Source: Pohlia nutans
Taxonomy: Eukaryota; Streptophyta; Bryopsida; Bryales; Mniaceae
Reading direction: 5' to 3'
DNA length: 64,000 nucleotides
Assembly: GCA_022496805.1 (NCBI GenBank)
Contig: CM040085.1
Coordinates: 44,731,811-44,795,810, forward strand
Made by a program: the position numbers and the translations under genes. Below, in pieces: positions 1 to 11,398 of this stretch. Positions within the stretch are counted from its first letter, which is position 1, and each line of letters opens with the position of its first letter. The notes under the pieces were generated by a model. That model did not search any database. It worked only from the letters and a program-made list of their open reading frames with translations, and was not told the DNA's origin.

Positions 1-551
1 TTGTTGCTCCTGTAGCTCATTGGTTATATAGTCCACAATGCTAATCTTTCTTAATTGTACGTACTACTAAAGAATCTGATATAACCGTGTGCACAAACTT
101 ATCCTCTTGGTCAAAATGCAGTGTTGAATTTTGAAGTCTTAATCCCTAATCCTCTAGCATACTTAGAATCAACAGCTGGTATTTTGAAGGCAAGATAGAT
201 GACAACATGGTTTGCAATATCCTATCATTGAATTTTGTAAATTTTGTACCAGAAGTATTGATTTCGGTTGTAAGTTGAAAATGCCATTTGATATTTTGAT
301 ATTTTGATAACCATGTCCTTGATAGCCATTGCCTGGTCCATTAAGGGACGGGACTTTGCAGATTTGCCAATCTAATAGAATGAAGTGGCCACATTTTGAT
401 TAAAGAATTGGGGTGCTGGAGTGATATTAGGATACAAGAGGTGAATGGCATCCCGCGACTACATTACGGCGAGCACTACCGAAAATATCTTCCAGGTATT
501 ACAGAACTATTTCCACTCCATTACTTCTTGCCAGTTCTCTGCAGTACGAGT
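1..551. other. Unannotated AT-rich stretch
   Basis: I see no gene or clear repeat here. The open frame at 396-587 has no recognisable similarity. Confidence 0.6.
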
Positions 552-788
552 TTAACCCCTAATGGACCAAGAATTCATGGTTTTTAGATGATAAATTCAA
601 TTGATCATATCGTGAAATATATAATTCAAATGAGACCAAGTTTTGTATCACTATAATCAATGATGAACATTGCATGTGTTGTTCAGAAAACAAATAAATT
701 TAAACAAAAAGAACTCCACATAAATTCTTTTGAAAAACGCTGAAAAAAACATGAGACAATGCAGACTTCTTGGTCCTTTAGGGGTTAA
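552..788 (+). mobile_element. TTAA-terminated miniature element, family T1
   Basis: A 237-bp element with no coding capacity. It starts TTAACCCCTAATGGACCAAG and ends with the inverse of TTAACCCCTAAAGGACCAAG, so the inverted termini match over about 20 bp with one difference. TTAA sits at both ends and is probably the target duplication. An imperfect palindrome (ACCAAGAATTCATGGT, 566-581) lies just inside the left end. A second copy at 34709-34948 shares the interior. PiggyBac-like origin is inferred from the termini only. Confidence 0.75.
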
Positions 789-2302
789 ATTGAATCCACT
801 AGATACAGATTGATCTTCCAGCTTCATTATTCAAATTGAACTCTCTTGCTGCATATGGGTTGAGTGAGAAGCTCTGAAGTATTTACCTTGTTGGTGTGAC
901 TCATCAACAGGGGAATTCCTGGCAAGATGATGGCAAGAAGCAGAAGTTTTGTGTAAATTTACTAGATTAGAATTCCCCTGTTTACCTGTCTGGATTGGCA
1001 AAACAGAAGTTTTCCTATCAGTATGGCTAACCTTGTTAATAGTGTACTACAGTTTGAGAGATATGTCCCCCCTGAGTTAGGTGCTCTAATTGCTTCTTGT
1101 AGATCCGGCTCATTTTACTTGCCCAATAACACCATTGATTTTGACCTAATAGAATGAATTTCTTCGATCACCTCGTAAGACTCAATTTCTCAGTCAGACA
1201 CAAATTCAGTCCTGGTTGTATGTTCTCTTGTTTCTATTTCTTATCTTTTAACCCTAAGTGCTCCAAAAGAAAGAGCAGCATAAGAATATCATAGTAAATA
1301 ATGGAAAATATTTGTGCCTTTGATTCATGTAGATTCTTTATAATATATGTTCTTTCTTGAAATCTCCTTAATGAATGTTTATTGGTTGAAGTTGACTTAC
1401 AACCTCCCACTTTGAAATCATAAAATAGAATTATATCTTACCTAGCAAGAGAAATTTGATCTCAACAGATTTGGCTCTTGTATCCAAAGATCTGTAGCTG
1501 TATACATCTCCCAAAAACTGCACTCCTACAGTTGTTAAAATGCATAAAGTGACAAGAATAGTATCCTCTAGTTCCCAATGATCTTGACTCTTCTTTCGTA
1601 GTATTCATTTTTGGTTCTTGGATAGTGATCCTGGTCCTATCAAATAATGATCCCGGCTGTCAGGGTCGGTATCTCATGCGGAATATTTTTTTTTTTGGGA
1701 AAACTCCTTTTCATGTCAAAGAGTGTCAAAAACAATGAGAAAGATTGTCGAAAACAGCACCCTATTTTGGTAGGATGGTTGTGAAGTCATTGGTTCTCAT
1801 CTTGAACATTTGTTTTTAAGCAATTACATTAGAAATTCCCAATAATAATGAAGAGAGAGAAACTTTGGCTCGAAGGCCCAATGTAAATGAAGAGTTTGTT
1901 GGGGAAGTTACACTAATGAACTACTTTAGTTCTAATTTCTTGGTGTATATGTAGAACATGGGTTGGCTAATCTGAACTGTAAAAGTCAAAGTGCGAGTCA
2001 TGGAATCTTTTATAAAATACTCTTAAGAATATTTGCATTACGTCACAAAATACTCTAATAAATATTCCAAGATTTTCACTCTACGCTCCGCAGTATTGCA
2101 CTTTGATGTCAAAGTATAATTCATTGTTTGACGTGAAATTTCCACTTGTTTCGATTGATGAGATTAGGATTTGTAAACAAAATTGTGACAGTTTACAACT
2201 TTTTAATATCCTCAATTCATTCGTTATCAGTTGTGAAGATTGACCAAAATTAATTATAAAAAGAAAAACCCAAATCTTTAGGAATATACTTTTTTTTTTT
2301 TC
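789..2302. other. Unannotated AT-rich stretch
   Basis: No gene is recognised. The segment at about 1985-2120 has loosely complementary ends around a GTCAAAGTGC motif and may be an eroded foldback, but I cannot define its borders. Confidence 0.5.
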
Positions 2303-2421
2303 TAAGGTAAACCATCCTATTTATCTATTTGTGTCACTTTTTGTATCAGTGTCTTATACTCAAGATTTTGATATGTACACGCTATTGGTGCATAGTGGCA
2401 CAAATAGGGTGGCTTACCTTA
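2303..2421. repeat. Short inverted-repeat element (MITE-like)
   Basis: A 119-bp segment with inverted ends: TAAGGTAAACCATCCTATTT at the left and the inverse of TAAGGTAAGCCACCCTATTT at the right (2 mismatches in 20). The short spacer has no coding potential. No target duplication is clear, so the superfamily is unknown. Confidence 0.6.
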
Positions 2422-2821
2422 CCACACAAGAAAAGTGTAAACAAAAAGCAAAATGAAAAATGCGAAGATAGTAGAAATATCCTTTCATTCAAAAAACTTT
2501 TTGTGAAGTTTGAAATAGGTTGGAGATTTTTCCTACATTTTTGGGATTATTTTAATTCAAGTTTCAATGACAAAATAGTCATGGTGAGGAGACAATGTCC
2601 AAACTGTACATTTTCTTGGTGATGAGTTAAGAGGATGTTTTGGGCCTATAATCTTGGGATTGGAAAGAAACCCCATAACGTTGTTCATGGTTTGTTGATG
2701 CATTGAATCGTTGGGACTATGTAGCTAAAATCATTTCTCTAAAGTATTAGGGCACTTATAACAATATTTATTCGGGTATTTGTTAATGAAATTTGCATCT
2801 ATCCGTAGTTTATAACATTCA
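2422..2821. other. Unannotated stretch
   Basis: Nothing recognisable is seen. Confidence 0.5.
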
Positions 2822-2960
2822 GTAGCTTGTAGTGGTTATGCCTTGGCCCACAATAGATGGTACATCTTATTCCACACCCAACAAAACCAAATCAGTAGCG
2901 AAGTGAACAAGTGGAGTCCCAAGATGATGAATGAAGGGAAAGGCACAGAGCATGAAGAGT
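2822..2960 (+). repeat. Dispersed repeat K, copy 1
   Basis: This segment contains ATTCCACACCCAACA and GGTGGAGTCCCAAG-type blocks that recur in the same order at 19203-19340, with many substitutions. The class is unknown. Confidence 0.6.
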
Positions 2961-3321
2961 AGTGAATGTTATGTTGAATCATTAGTTTTGGAATCACATT
3001 GAATTTTTTTTACTTAAAAAGCATATTGAAAAGAATAAGATCTAAATATAAAATTGGGATAAATTTTGTATCTAGAGATTAGTTTCCATAAATGAAAAGA
3101 TATCAGAGTGTGATGTAAACAACTCGCACTAGATATTTGTAAAAAGTCAAATTGATTGTAAAGTACCTTTGTACAAGAATATTTTCTACATTCCAATTTT
3201 CTAACCCTATACTCATATAAAAATCTATACATATTTAAAACCTTTTGGACTTCAATTAAGTCAAATACTTTTTAAAATAGCAAAAACACAAATATAAAAG
3301 TTTTTAGCATAGATTTTCAAG
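2961..3321. other. Unannotated AT-rich stretch
   Basis: Nothing recognisable is seen. The minus-strand open frame at 3014-3232 has no family resemblance. Confidence 0.5.
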
Positions 3322-3660
3322 TACAATTGTCCCTCTCTATCATGACATGTTTGGGAAGCCCTTACTTAAGGTCGCAAGCATGGATTAGTCACAGAAATGA
3401 TTTGTCACATGTGTATCGCTTGAAACAATAATATCGTCATACAATTGTCCCTCTCTATTATAACATGTTTGGAAACCCTAACTTCAAGGTAGTAAGCATG
3501 GATTAGTCACAAAAATGACTTGTCACACGTGTATGGCTTGAAACAATAATATCATCGTACAATTGTCCCTCTCTGTTATGACATCTTTAGAAAAACCTAA
3601 CTTCAAGGTGGTAGGCATGAATTAGTCACACGAATGACTTGTCACGCTTGAAACAATCAT
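3322..3660 (+). repeat. Three tandem copies of a ~118-bp repeat
   Basis: The units begin at about 3322, 3440 and 3558 with TACAATTGTCCCTCTCT and run through ATGGATTAGTCACA to a CTTGAAACAAT(A/C)AT block. The copies differ by point changes, and the third is shortened near its end. A diverged relative lies at 34072-34335. Confidence 0.8.
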
Positions 3661-4740
3661 ATTATGAAGTGTCATATTATGGAGGGTAGATTGTACACGC
3701 ATGCATGAATACACGCAAAGGTAGATTTTTCCTCACAAATTTTTCATCACTAACTTATACGTTTTATTGTTTGCGAAAAAGAAATGATACCCATCGCATC
3801 ATATAGTCAAAAACATTTAGTCAAACCGCCGGCACCACAAGTTTCAATACAGTCAAATATCACTTTATAAAAATGAAATACACAATAATGGCTACTGCTT
3901 TTACAGCCAAAAGACAACAGAATAATGGTTCTACACCAATATGCACACTAGTACCGAAATAATACCCCTCTCATTCTCTCAAAATCATCAAAACATGGAA
4001 TTGACCCTCAAAGTCAGTGGGAAGCAGAATTCTCTCAATTTTTTTCCTGAAGCTAAGGAATCCCTGGAAGATATCACAACCTCCTAAAATAATAATAATA
4101 ATAATAATACTGTACATTCACCCCATGTAGGTGATGATAAAACTAAAAACTGGAAATCAACCTACTCTAGAAATTTAAGGCACTTGACAGTACAATTCGA
4201 CTTTTGAAAACCTTGGTCCTTGTTGACATATAATGGCAGTGAAAAAAAAAACCGCCAAAATATTGTCGTCGTCGTGGTTGTGGAGTATAATAGCAGAGCC
4301 ATACCAAAAATTGATGGATGCCCAATTTGGATGGATCCTTCCTTGTCCAGCTGAAGCGCGAAAAACGAGCAATTTCAGTGGCAAAAGGATGGGTAAGTAG
4401 TACGTTACTTGTCGTTCGAGGCAGCTCCAGAAAAACAAAAAACCGTACCGCACGGCCGGCCTTCGTTGCGAAAAAAATCTTCGACCTTGAAAAATATCCA
4501 GTAGCCTGGCAGGGCGAGCCGGGTGGCACCAATTTGGTCTCCAGCATTTGTTGACTAACTCCATCAGATGAAAGCCATCATAGGGGATAGCAATTCTACG
4601 CTTGGAAAATCAAAACAATCTCTCCTGTTCAAAACGAAACAAAAATAAATAAATAAATAAATTGACCATCAATAAAGCCTACTAATCTCTTGCTGCATAC
4701 AAGAAAGAAAACAAAAAACTAGGTTGTTATTCTAACTCCC
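3661..4740. other. Intergenic; GC-raised patch at ~4170-4560
   Basis: The patch at 4170-4560 is richer in G+C than its surroundings and has overlapping open frames on both strands (4318-4554 on plus; 4167-4547 and 4175-4564 on minus). None resembles a family I know and no frame is favoured. It could be a degraded coding relic or part of a long 3' transcript of the NYN gene. Confidence 0.4.
4088..4109. repeat. (AAT)n microsatellite
   Basis: About seven uninterrupted AAT units. Confidence 0.9.
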
Positions 4741-4900
4741 ACTTTAAAATGATGATCATATTATGATTCAAATTTTACGTAACCGGATTCAGTGAAGAAC
4801 ATTGCATGTGTTGGTCAAAAATCAAACAAATTTGAAAAAAAGTAAAGCCTACATAGGACCTGCTGAAAAGAATACAAGACCAGAATTGGGACAATAAATT
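4741..4900 (+). mobile_element. Relic of a T1 element
   Basis: The interior matches T1 copies (GTGAAGAACATTGCATGTGT, then a TTGAAAAAAAG and GGACCTGCTGAAAA segment), but neither TTAA terminus survives. It is interpreted as an old, eroded insertion. Confidence 0.5.
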
Positions 4901-5781
4901 TTACCATAATTTTGCTTGAAACAAAAAAGAAGTATGTACAATGGGTTGTCATTTATTAACACCACATGCACATTAGAGTCGCGTGAAGGGATAATAGACA
5001 CGCGACAATTTGTATAAATTTAAGGATGTAGTAGTTCTTACCTTACAAGAGGTTGGCACTTCACATCCTCGCCAGTTGCAGTCAGCCGATGGACACGTCG
5101 GAAGAAAGATTTTTCTCAGAATGGCTTTGTTGCTCTGGTGCTTGATAACCTTCAAAAATCGGTTCAAGACACCAGGGTTCCAGTTTCTCTGTGGAGCTAC
5201 CACAAAATCCCAATCTAAAACTAATAAAAAGAAAAAAGAGTGAACCCAAGTGCCTCAAAAATTCGGCACAGAGGTTTTCAACAGATAGGTGTTCCTGCTA
5301 ATGGTATATAATAATAATACTGACAATAATAGTAGTAGTAGTAGTAGTAGTACTGCACCGCTATACTTTGGTACAAAGAAATCTTCCACTACTCGCTTCA
5401 GTGTCCAGAATTTAGAAATTCGTTTGTCAAAGGGGTGTTTTAAAAATAAATAAAAACACGCGTACCCTTTGAACCCCAAGCTCCATCCATTTTTCCTGTT
5501 GTTTTGAGAAGTCGAATTCGTGAGAGGTGTCATATCTCTTCCGTACAAGGAAAAAACACACCAACACACGTAAGGCTACTAACTAACTGGCCAAGTTAAG
5601 TTTTATCTTTTTTTCTGGCCAGGTGATTGATGGGGAGATACCAAAGACAGTACTCCAGTTGAAGCGCTCCACAGTCGTCGTGCGGATTAAAAAAAACGTC
5701 AACACTGGTGGGTTGTTGTTGTTGTTATGTAGTATAAAAAGATGACCATAAAGAGTTGACATGAACTCGTAGGTTATTGAT
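4901..5781. other. Downstream flank of the NYN gene
   Basis: This lies 3' of the minus-strand NYN-LOTUS stop codon and may hold its 3' UTR. Open frames at 5010-5243 (+), 4973-5203 (-) and 5255-5569 (-) show no recognisable domain. I found no canonical AATAAA on the minus strand close to the stop codon. Confidence 0.4.
5330..5352. repeat. (TAG)n microsatellite
   Basis: About seven TAG units. Confidence 0.85.
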
Positions 5782-8131
5782 TCACGTCTCCCACACAGCA
5801 ACCACATCATACTCTTTCCTCGGCTCGCCCTTGTCTCCCTTGACTATCTTTTCTTTCAGGACAGCCACATCTTTGACCTGTCATGTTGGAAAAACCAGTT
5901 TGAATTAGTTCAATTAGAGAGAATCCATCGATATGGGCATTACTTGTATAAAATTTTATTTATGAACTGGGAACGCACAACTAGGCAGTGGCAGAATTTA
6001 TTTATTTATTACCTTCTGGAATAAGGCATCCAAGCTGTCCACTCCTAGGTTTTTGAGGTCAACGTGTGAACCATAGCGTTGTTGATGCAGCTTCACAAAC
6101 TCCTTCAGCTCGATTTTCAAAGCATAGACGACTAACAGCTCCTGAAGTTCTTGTTTAAAACAGGCCAACTTCGGGTCCACCTTATAATCTTCGGCTTTAC
6201 AAACCTACAAAGGTATATATGTTCAAAACCATCAGAACTTGGTTTGATTCAAAAATCAGAAGCAATTTATATATATATGGACTAACCCATCAGCAGTAAA
6301 GAAAAATCCAATCCAGTGACAGATCTCACCTCCCCGATATCAACAACACTCTCGGTCTTGGCAGCGTCGAGTTTTCCCTTGACTGCATCGTTGACTGGTT
6401 CCCAATCGATCGGATGTGCAAAAACATTGGGCTTCACATCATCCATGTCCATGTCGAGCAAGTGGCGTATGCCGCTGGAAACGTCCGATGCGTCCTTCAC
6501 CTCGGGAACATCCTTCACCTCGGGGTCCGAGTCCTCACTGGCATCCCTGCCACAACCCAAAAAAAACACAAAACCACATCGTCAGTTGCATGCCTTCATG
6601 GGCGATATCATACATGGGTCATATATCACACATAGGGAGGCCATTGTATGACCACTGAACATTGCATAGGGAGGCCTTAATTAATAAAACTAATATCATA
6701 TGTAGGGAGGCCATTGTATGATCATGCATAGGGAGGCCTTTGTACGAAAATCATGGAGAACATGATGTGGTGTGAAACCATGGGATACCTGTCTTTGTCG
6801 CCCTTGGGAATAGAGGAAGTCTTGTTACTGGAAGACTTGTACTTATTCCGGGACTTCAAGTGCAAAGTCCGGTTCGAGCCTTCGCCTTTCAAGACCAAAG
6901 TATCCTTCATCTTCTCCAAGAGATGAACGAGCTTAAGGACGTTGTACTCCGCGAGGTACAAGGGTCGCCCAAAGTGCTTGTTATACTCCGCAGGCACTTT
7001 GACCACGGAGATTGACCCGCCGTTCTGGTTCAGCAGCCTCACCAGCTGCTTCTTCAATCCCACGAGGTCACCGGGTTGCACCCACGACGTCCCGCCGGGG
7101 CTCGTGGGCTGCTGCTCCATATCCAAAGAGGAGAATCCCATCTCCGTGGCCTGCTGCATGATGATAGGGTTCTGAGGAACGTCAGGAAACGCCTGCCGGT
7201 TGACGTACCCACCGGGGCTGCCGGTCTGGACCCGGCCCGGCACGGTATTGCGAGCCATGAGCGGCCGCGGGTTCACTTGCCCTGGAAGTCCATAAGTTTG
7301 GTGCCCGTAGTCGACCCCGACATGCTGCTGCGGAAACGGGGAATGGCCACTGTACGGATTTGGTTTGCGCTGCACCAGAATCTCTTCGCCGTGGACGTGG
7401 TCATCATCGTCGACGTCGTGGGTTCGAGTCTCGTAAAGCTCGGGATACGAGGGCTCCGGGTACGCGTGGTAGCTGTGTGGCGAGCGGCGCTGCGACGAGG
7501 GGCGCGCCGGGACCTCCACGAGGCCCTGGCCGCGGCAGAGCGACGGCCAGTCCCACACGTAACGGCCCGCGCCGCGTAACGCGCTGGAAACGCCCACGCC
7601 ATCCGGGATGACGAGCACCACGACGTAGCCGCGCTGGCCCAGCTTGTGGAGCGCGGGCGCGAAGTCCACGTCGCCCGTGACGAGGAAAATGGTGCTCGGC
7701 GGCGGGTTGTCGAGCGCAAACAGAAACATGTCCACGAGAATCGCCTTGTCCGCGGCGTCCTTCTTCCCGTTGGGCACGTCGATCAAATTCACGCCCGTGC
7801 GCTGGCACCCCTCGCGCACCTTCTTTGGGAAATGGTTGAAATCCCCGTACGCGCTGAACATCGTCACGGCGCCGATGTGCGGGTGCTCCCGTAACGCGAT
7901 CCGGATGTTGCCCGCCACGTCCTCCGCGTTCACTTCCTGCGGCACCGGACAGTTCTCGATGTCCCACAGAATCGCCACGGGCCCCGTCGTCGGCCGCGGC
8001 GAACTACTCGTCACCCCGCGCGGCGCGTATCGCCCGCCAGCTGCTGCTGCTGCCGCCGCCGCCGCGGCCGCATCCATCCCTACCACTGGGCTGCGCCGCA
8101 CCGGCGTCCCCGACCTCAACGGCGCACTCAT
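5782..8131 (-). CDS. NYN-domain protein with two LOTUS/OST-HTH modules
   Basis: Four coding exons join in frame on the minus strand: 8131-6789, 6546-6330, 6204-6013 and 5877-5782 (stop TGA at 5782-5784), giving 615 aa. All junctions are GT-AG. The first is split within an Arg codon and the others fall between codons. An in-frame TGA 12 nt upstream supports this ATG. Residues 1-50 are low complexity, with an 11-Ala run at 21-31. Residues 51-205 form a NYN (PIN-like) ribonuclease fold, with acidic residues D57 in WDIENC, D125, D134, and D154/D156 in TGDVDF. Residues ~354-428 are a LOTUS/OST-HTH domain, and ~530-600 look like a second, weaker one. The layout resembles plant limkain-b1-type NYN proteins; some relatives (Arabidopsis MNU1/2) process mitochondrial RNA 5' ends. 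A role in RNA cleavage is inferred. Organellar targeting is not evident, since the N-terminus is Arg-poor after residue 13. Exon 1 is much richer in G+C than its surroundings. Confidence 0.9.
6631..6738. repeat. Four copies of TAGGGAGGCC inside NYN intron 1
   Basis: The decamer TAGGGAGGCC occurs at about 6633, 6667, 6703 and 6729, mostly within a longer CATAGGGAGGCC..TTGTA context. All four lie in the 242-bp first intron (6547-6788). Function is unknown. It may be an intronic minisatellite or a binding-site cluster. Confidence 0.7.
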
Positions 8132-9720
8132 AGTATCTCGTCACGATCACTCCAGAACGTTTACCCAACTCGTGTATGTATATCGCGCAATCTTCCCCAA
8201 TCTCTTCGCTACTAACTCTCAACGCTGGATTCAAAATCACGAAACAGCATCGTGAGTACTGTCCCGTATGTATTCGTACACTACACGCTTATTCTCACAA
8301 AATCGACTCACTCGCGCAATCCAATTCGAAATCCTAACTCGATCGTCCGCCCTGTTTGTTGCCGACCTAAACATCGATCAATCCCATGGAATTCCGTACA
8401 AAACAAAACAAAACAAAAAATTGGATTGTTCTCACCTCATGAAACAGCAGGTGATGGAAGTGACGACGGGGGACGAAGGCGTTGAAGGAACCCGTTTTCA
8501 CCACGCCACCGCTTCCCCCGCCATCCCACACCACGGACGCACCATGAATCCCTTGCTTGCCTCTTCGCACTGGAAACCGCCCCGGACGTCGTACACTCGC
8601 GCTGCACCGGGCACCCAAAAAATGGAAATGAGGTAGCGGAAGAGGAGGATCTCCTGCAGAAGAAGTAGAGAGGGTGCCCAGGAAAGGAAATGAGAAGACA
8701 TACAAACTACGACGGAGTCAGCGACAGGCAGGCCGCGAGTAATAATTATATTGGCAGCAGAAGCTGAAGCGCAGCTTGCCTGCAGCAGCAACCGATGCCA
8801 GCAGCAGCCCCTACCCCACACCTTTTTACTGAAACTCCAGCACAACTCCCTTTCCTTGCCTAGTGATTCATCATCAAAGTACTAACTTAATTTCTCGTTA
8901 CGGGATCAAAGCAAAACGAGCAGGCAAGCTGGCTGGCTGGCCGTAACGACCAGGCAGGCGACGAGCAACGCGAGACCTTCTTCCTCTCGCCACCTGCGGG
9001 CCCGATGATGAGGACGACGAGGTCGGCGCCCGATCTAGGAATGACCAAGATTCTGGATTCGCGCTCGGTAGATTCTACATCTTCGGATTGGTAGACTTCG
9101 GAGGTTGACTGGGTTCGGTTAGCGACCGGTTCCCGCGGGGTTCCGGCGGCACGGACACCCTCTGCAGTTAGTTACCTGCCTTTTCCTTTTTCTTTATCTT
9201 TTATCTTTTTATCTTTATCTTGTTGTTTCCTTGTTTACCTGATAGATTATTATTCGCGTTTGGACTCTATCTGTTAGACTGGGCCCTCTTCCTCATCCTC
9301 TATAGGGGCGCCACGACCGTTTCTTCGTCCGCCAATGGATGAATGGATGAACGTTGGATGATTTCGTCCTCGGTTCCCGAACTTGCCAGCTCAACAGAAC
9401 CGTTCGGCCCCGCTTTGCGGGAACGGGCGGTGGGAACGAGGCTCCGGGGAACCAGAATAGGAATTTTTGGGCATTTTATTTTTGCCTCCCGAATTTTCTT
9501 TGTTTTTGAAATTCTCAGTCTGGGGGTGCGTGGGGTTTCGGTATTGGCAAAATATACTGCCCGTGTTTTACTCTTACTAAGGTAGAGTGAGTGGGTTTTC
9601 TTTTCTCTTTTTTCTTTTTTCTTTTTCCTTGAAACTTACGTTGAAGTTTCTTCTAGTAGATGAAGAAGTAGAATATTTACTTGGTCTAGAGATCAGCATA
9701 AATGAAGAATTTGTTGGAGG
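8132..9720. other. Upstream flank of the NYN gene
   Basis: This GC-richer flank 5' of the NYN start codon presumably holds its 5' UTR and promoter. Long open frames here (for example 8367-8705 and 8498-8845 on minus) lack recognisable domains. I could not place a transcription start or a convincing TATA box. Confidence 0.5.
9181..9232 (-). promoter_or_regulatory. Pyrimidine tract, GATAAA-rich on the minus strand
   Basis: On the minus strand this tract reads as repeated AGATAAA/GATAAAAA units, about 1.05 kb upstream of the NYN start codon. GATA-type motifs are common in plant promoters, but simple-sequence drift explains it equally well. Confidence 0.25.
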
Positions 9721-9889
9721 TACACCAAAATCACCATATACTGTGGGTGGGTGAATGGCGTTGGTACATTCATCCATTTAAACAAAATTTCATCCAAAAT
9801 GGATGAATTTTACCACAATATTTTGAAAAAACAATTATTAGTAAAAGCTCTCGTAAATACCGTGGCCCACACATGGTGATTTCGGTGTA
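9721..9889. mobile_element. TACACC...GGTGTA miniature element, copy 1
   Basis: A 169-bp element starting TACACCAAAATCACCATATA and ending with the inverse of TACACCGAAATCACCATGTG. A close relative is at 20103-20274. If the outer TA is the target duplication, it is mariner/Stowaway-like. There is no coding capacity. Confidence 0.7.
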
Positions 9890-10069
9890 GTTTATTCGCT
9901 CTATCCTAGGGACAAAGATTACCGTAAAGAATTTGTTGGAAGTAGTTTCTATCATAGGAACAAAGACTATCCGATGATTTCTATTCTTTGAAAGTCCGCT
10001 TTCTATTGAGCATTTCTACACTACACTTTTAATAATGATTCAAAAGATACTTTTTCACACACAAGCTAA

Positions 10070-10657
10070 TTAACCCCTTATTGCACAGGCGTCCATTTTT
10101 TGGAAGATGTACAGATTTCATTCAATTTTTCTCATCTGACATGCACTTTTTGTAGTGTGGATTTTTTTACTATAGATTTTATGGGAAGTTAGCTTCATGC
10201 ATATGTGATTAGATTAGAAAGGAGATTATTTGTGAAATTTTTATGTCTCGTTTCATGTTGCAGTGATTCACCCAAAAATTCTAAAATCTTAGTTCAAAAG
10301 TGTTCAAAAGTGCTCTTGAAAAGGTCAACTCAGAGAATCAAGCCACCAAAAAATCTCCAAAAATAACAACACTTGAAGTATTACATTTCAACCCATGATA
10401 ACAAATTTCATTTACAAGTTGTCAAAACCTCATTCATAATCAAATTACAAAATAATTTTGAATCTTAAGTTTTAAAATTTATACAAAAATATTGGTGATA
10501 GCAATCATAGATCTAACCGCATGGATAGAATCTGAAATTCATAATGTACAACTTTTATTCATACATCATGTTTACAATATCCGTCTTAGTTGCATTTTAT
10601 AATGCATCTTTGCAAAACTACCCTATCTAGAGAGAGTTGTGGGCATTTAGGAGTTAA
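10070..10657 (-). mobile_element. TTAA-terminated element, family T4 (reverse copy)
   Basis: A 588-bp element bounded by TTAACCCCTTATTGC and the inverse of TTAACTCCTAAATGCCC. The interior is the reverse complement of the T4 copies at 16848 and 30695, including a Cys/Phe-neutral GCAGTGATTCACCCAAAA block. No gene lies inside. Confidence 0.75.
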
Positions 10658-11257
10658 GTTGAGAAAAAAATTTAATTTTACAAGCAATGTACTATTCTAA
10701 TAGAACATATGTTATCTATAGATTTATATTACTTTAACGATACAAAAAATAATTTCAAATTTCAAATTTTTACAACAAAATGTAAAGAAGACTGGGACAG
10801 AGCCTCACGACTATACCATCCTTATTAATTGTGCAACATAGATACAGATAGCAAGTATTGGCTTTGATGCCTACTTTCAAAGGTAATAATAATCATAGCG
10901 TTGGTTTGAAGACCATCTTGATTCGTGAATAAAGACTTTGTTGAGGGTAGTTTGTCTAGTTGTATGCTTCAAGAGGTATAGCAAGGTTTACTTTGATGTA
11001 TAGCAAGGTTTACTTTGATCAATAGCTAGTAGTAGCTAGTCACAAGTGTTTGTTAATATTTTGTCAAATTTCTTGAGCGCTGATTTGTTTGTTGTTTTTA
11101 CTTGAGTTTTGGTAACAGGTGATTGCTTTCTAATCACCTTTTTGTACGTAGTATGTACAGCATGAGGTATTTTATTGCATTTTGTTACATTTCTCTTAGT
11201 GTTTATTTATTTATTTAAATTTTATTTAATTGAAGGTGATGTATGGAAAACAATTAT
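10658..11257. other. Unannotated AT-rich stretch
   Basis: No gene is seen. A 22-bp direct duplication containing TATAGCAAGGTTTACTTTGAT occurs near 10977-11020. Confidence 0.5.
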
Positions 11258-11398
11258 CATTAGTAGAATTTTGGTCCTTTATAACTAGTTTTTTGTTATT
11301 TAAATGATTCAAAACAACTTTTTTTTAGAAGAATTGAGTCACAAAGGACCATTTAAGTCACAATAGACCAACTGTAAAGGACCAAAATCCTACTAGTG
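11258..11398. mobile_element. CACTA-like miniature element (diverged)
   Basis: A 141-bp segment with inverted ends CATTAGTAGAATTTTGGTCC and the inverse of CACTAGTAGGATTTTGGTCC. The right end matches the CACTAGTAG terminus of other CACTA-type elements here. Flanking triplets do not match, so the duplication is eroded or the border is off by a few bases. Confidence 0.55.

Noticed and set aside
1..60. Box-A-like TAGCTCATTGGTTA suggesting a tRNA gene
   Set aside because: No B box follows within tRNA distance and no cloverleaf could be formed.
4318..4554. Plus-strand 78-aa frame and overlapping minus frames as a small gene
   Set aside because: Both strands are open to a similar length, with no domain, no intron signals and no clear choice of frame. 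It is noted only as a GC-raised patch.
7076..7719. Long open frames on the opposite strand and in another frame within the NYN gene
   Set aside because: They are GC-rich shadows of exon 1. Only the minus frame at 6789-8131 encodes recognisable domains and joins to downstream exons.
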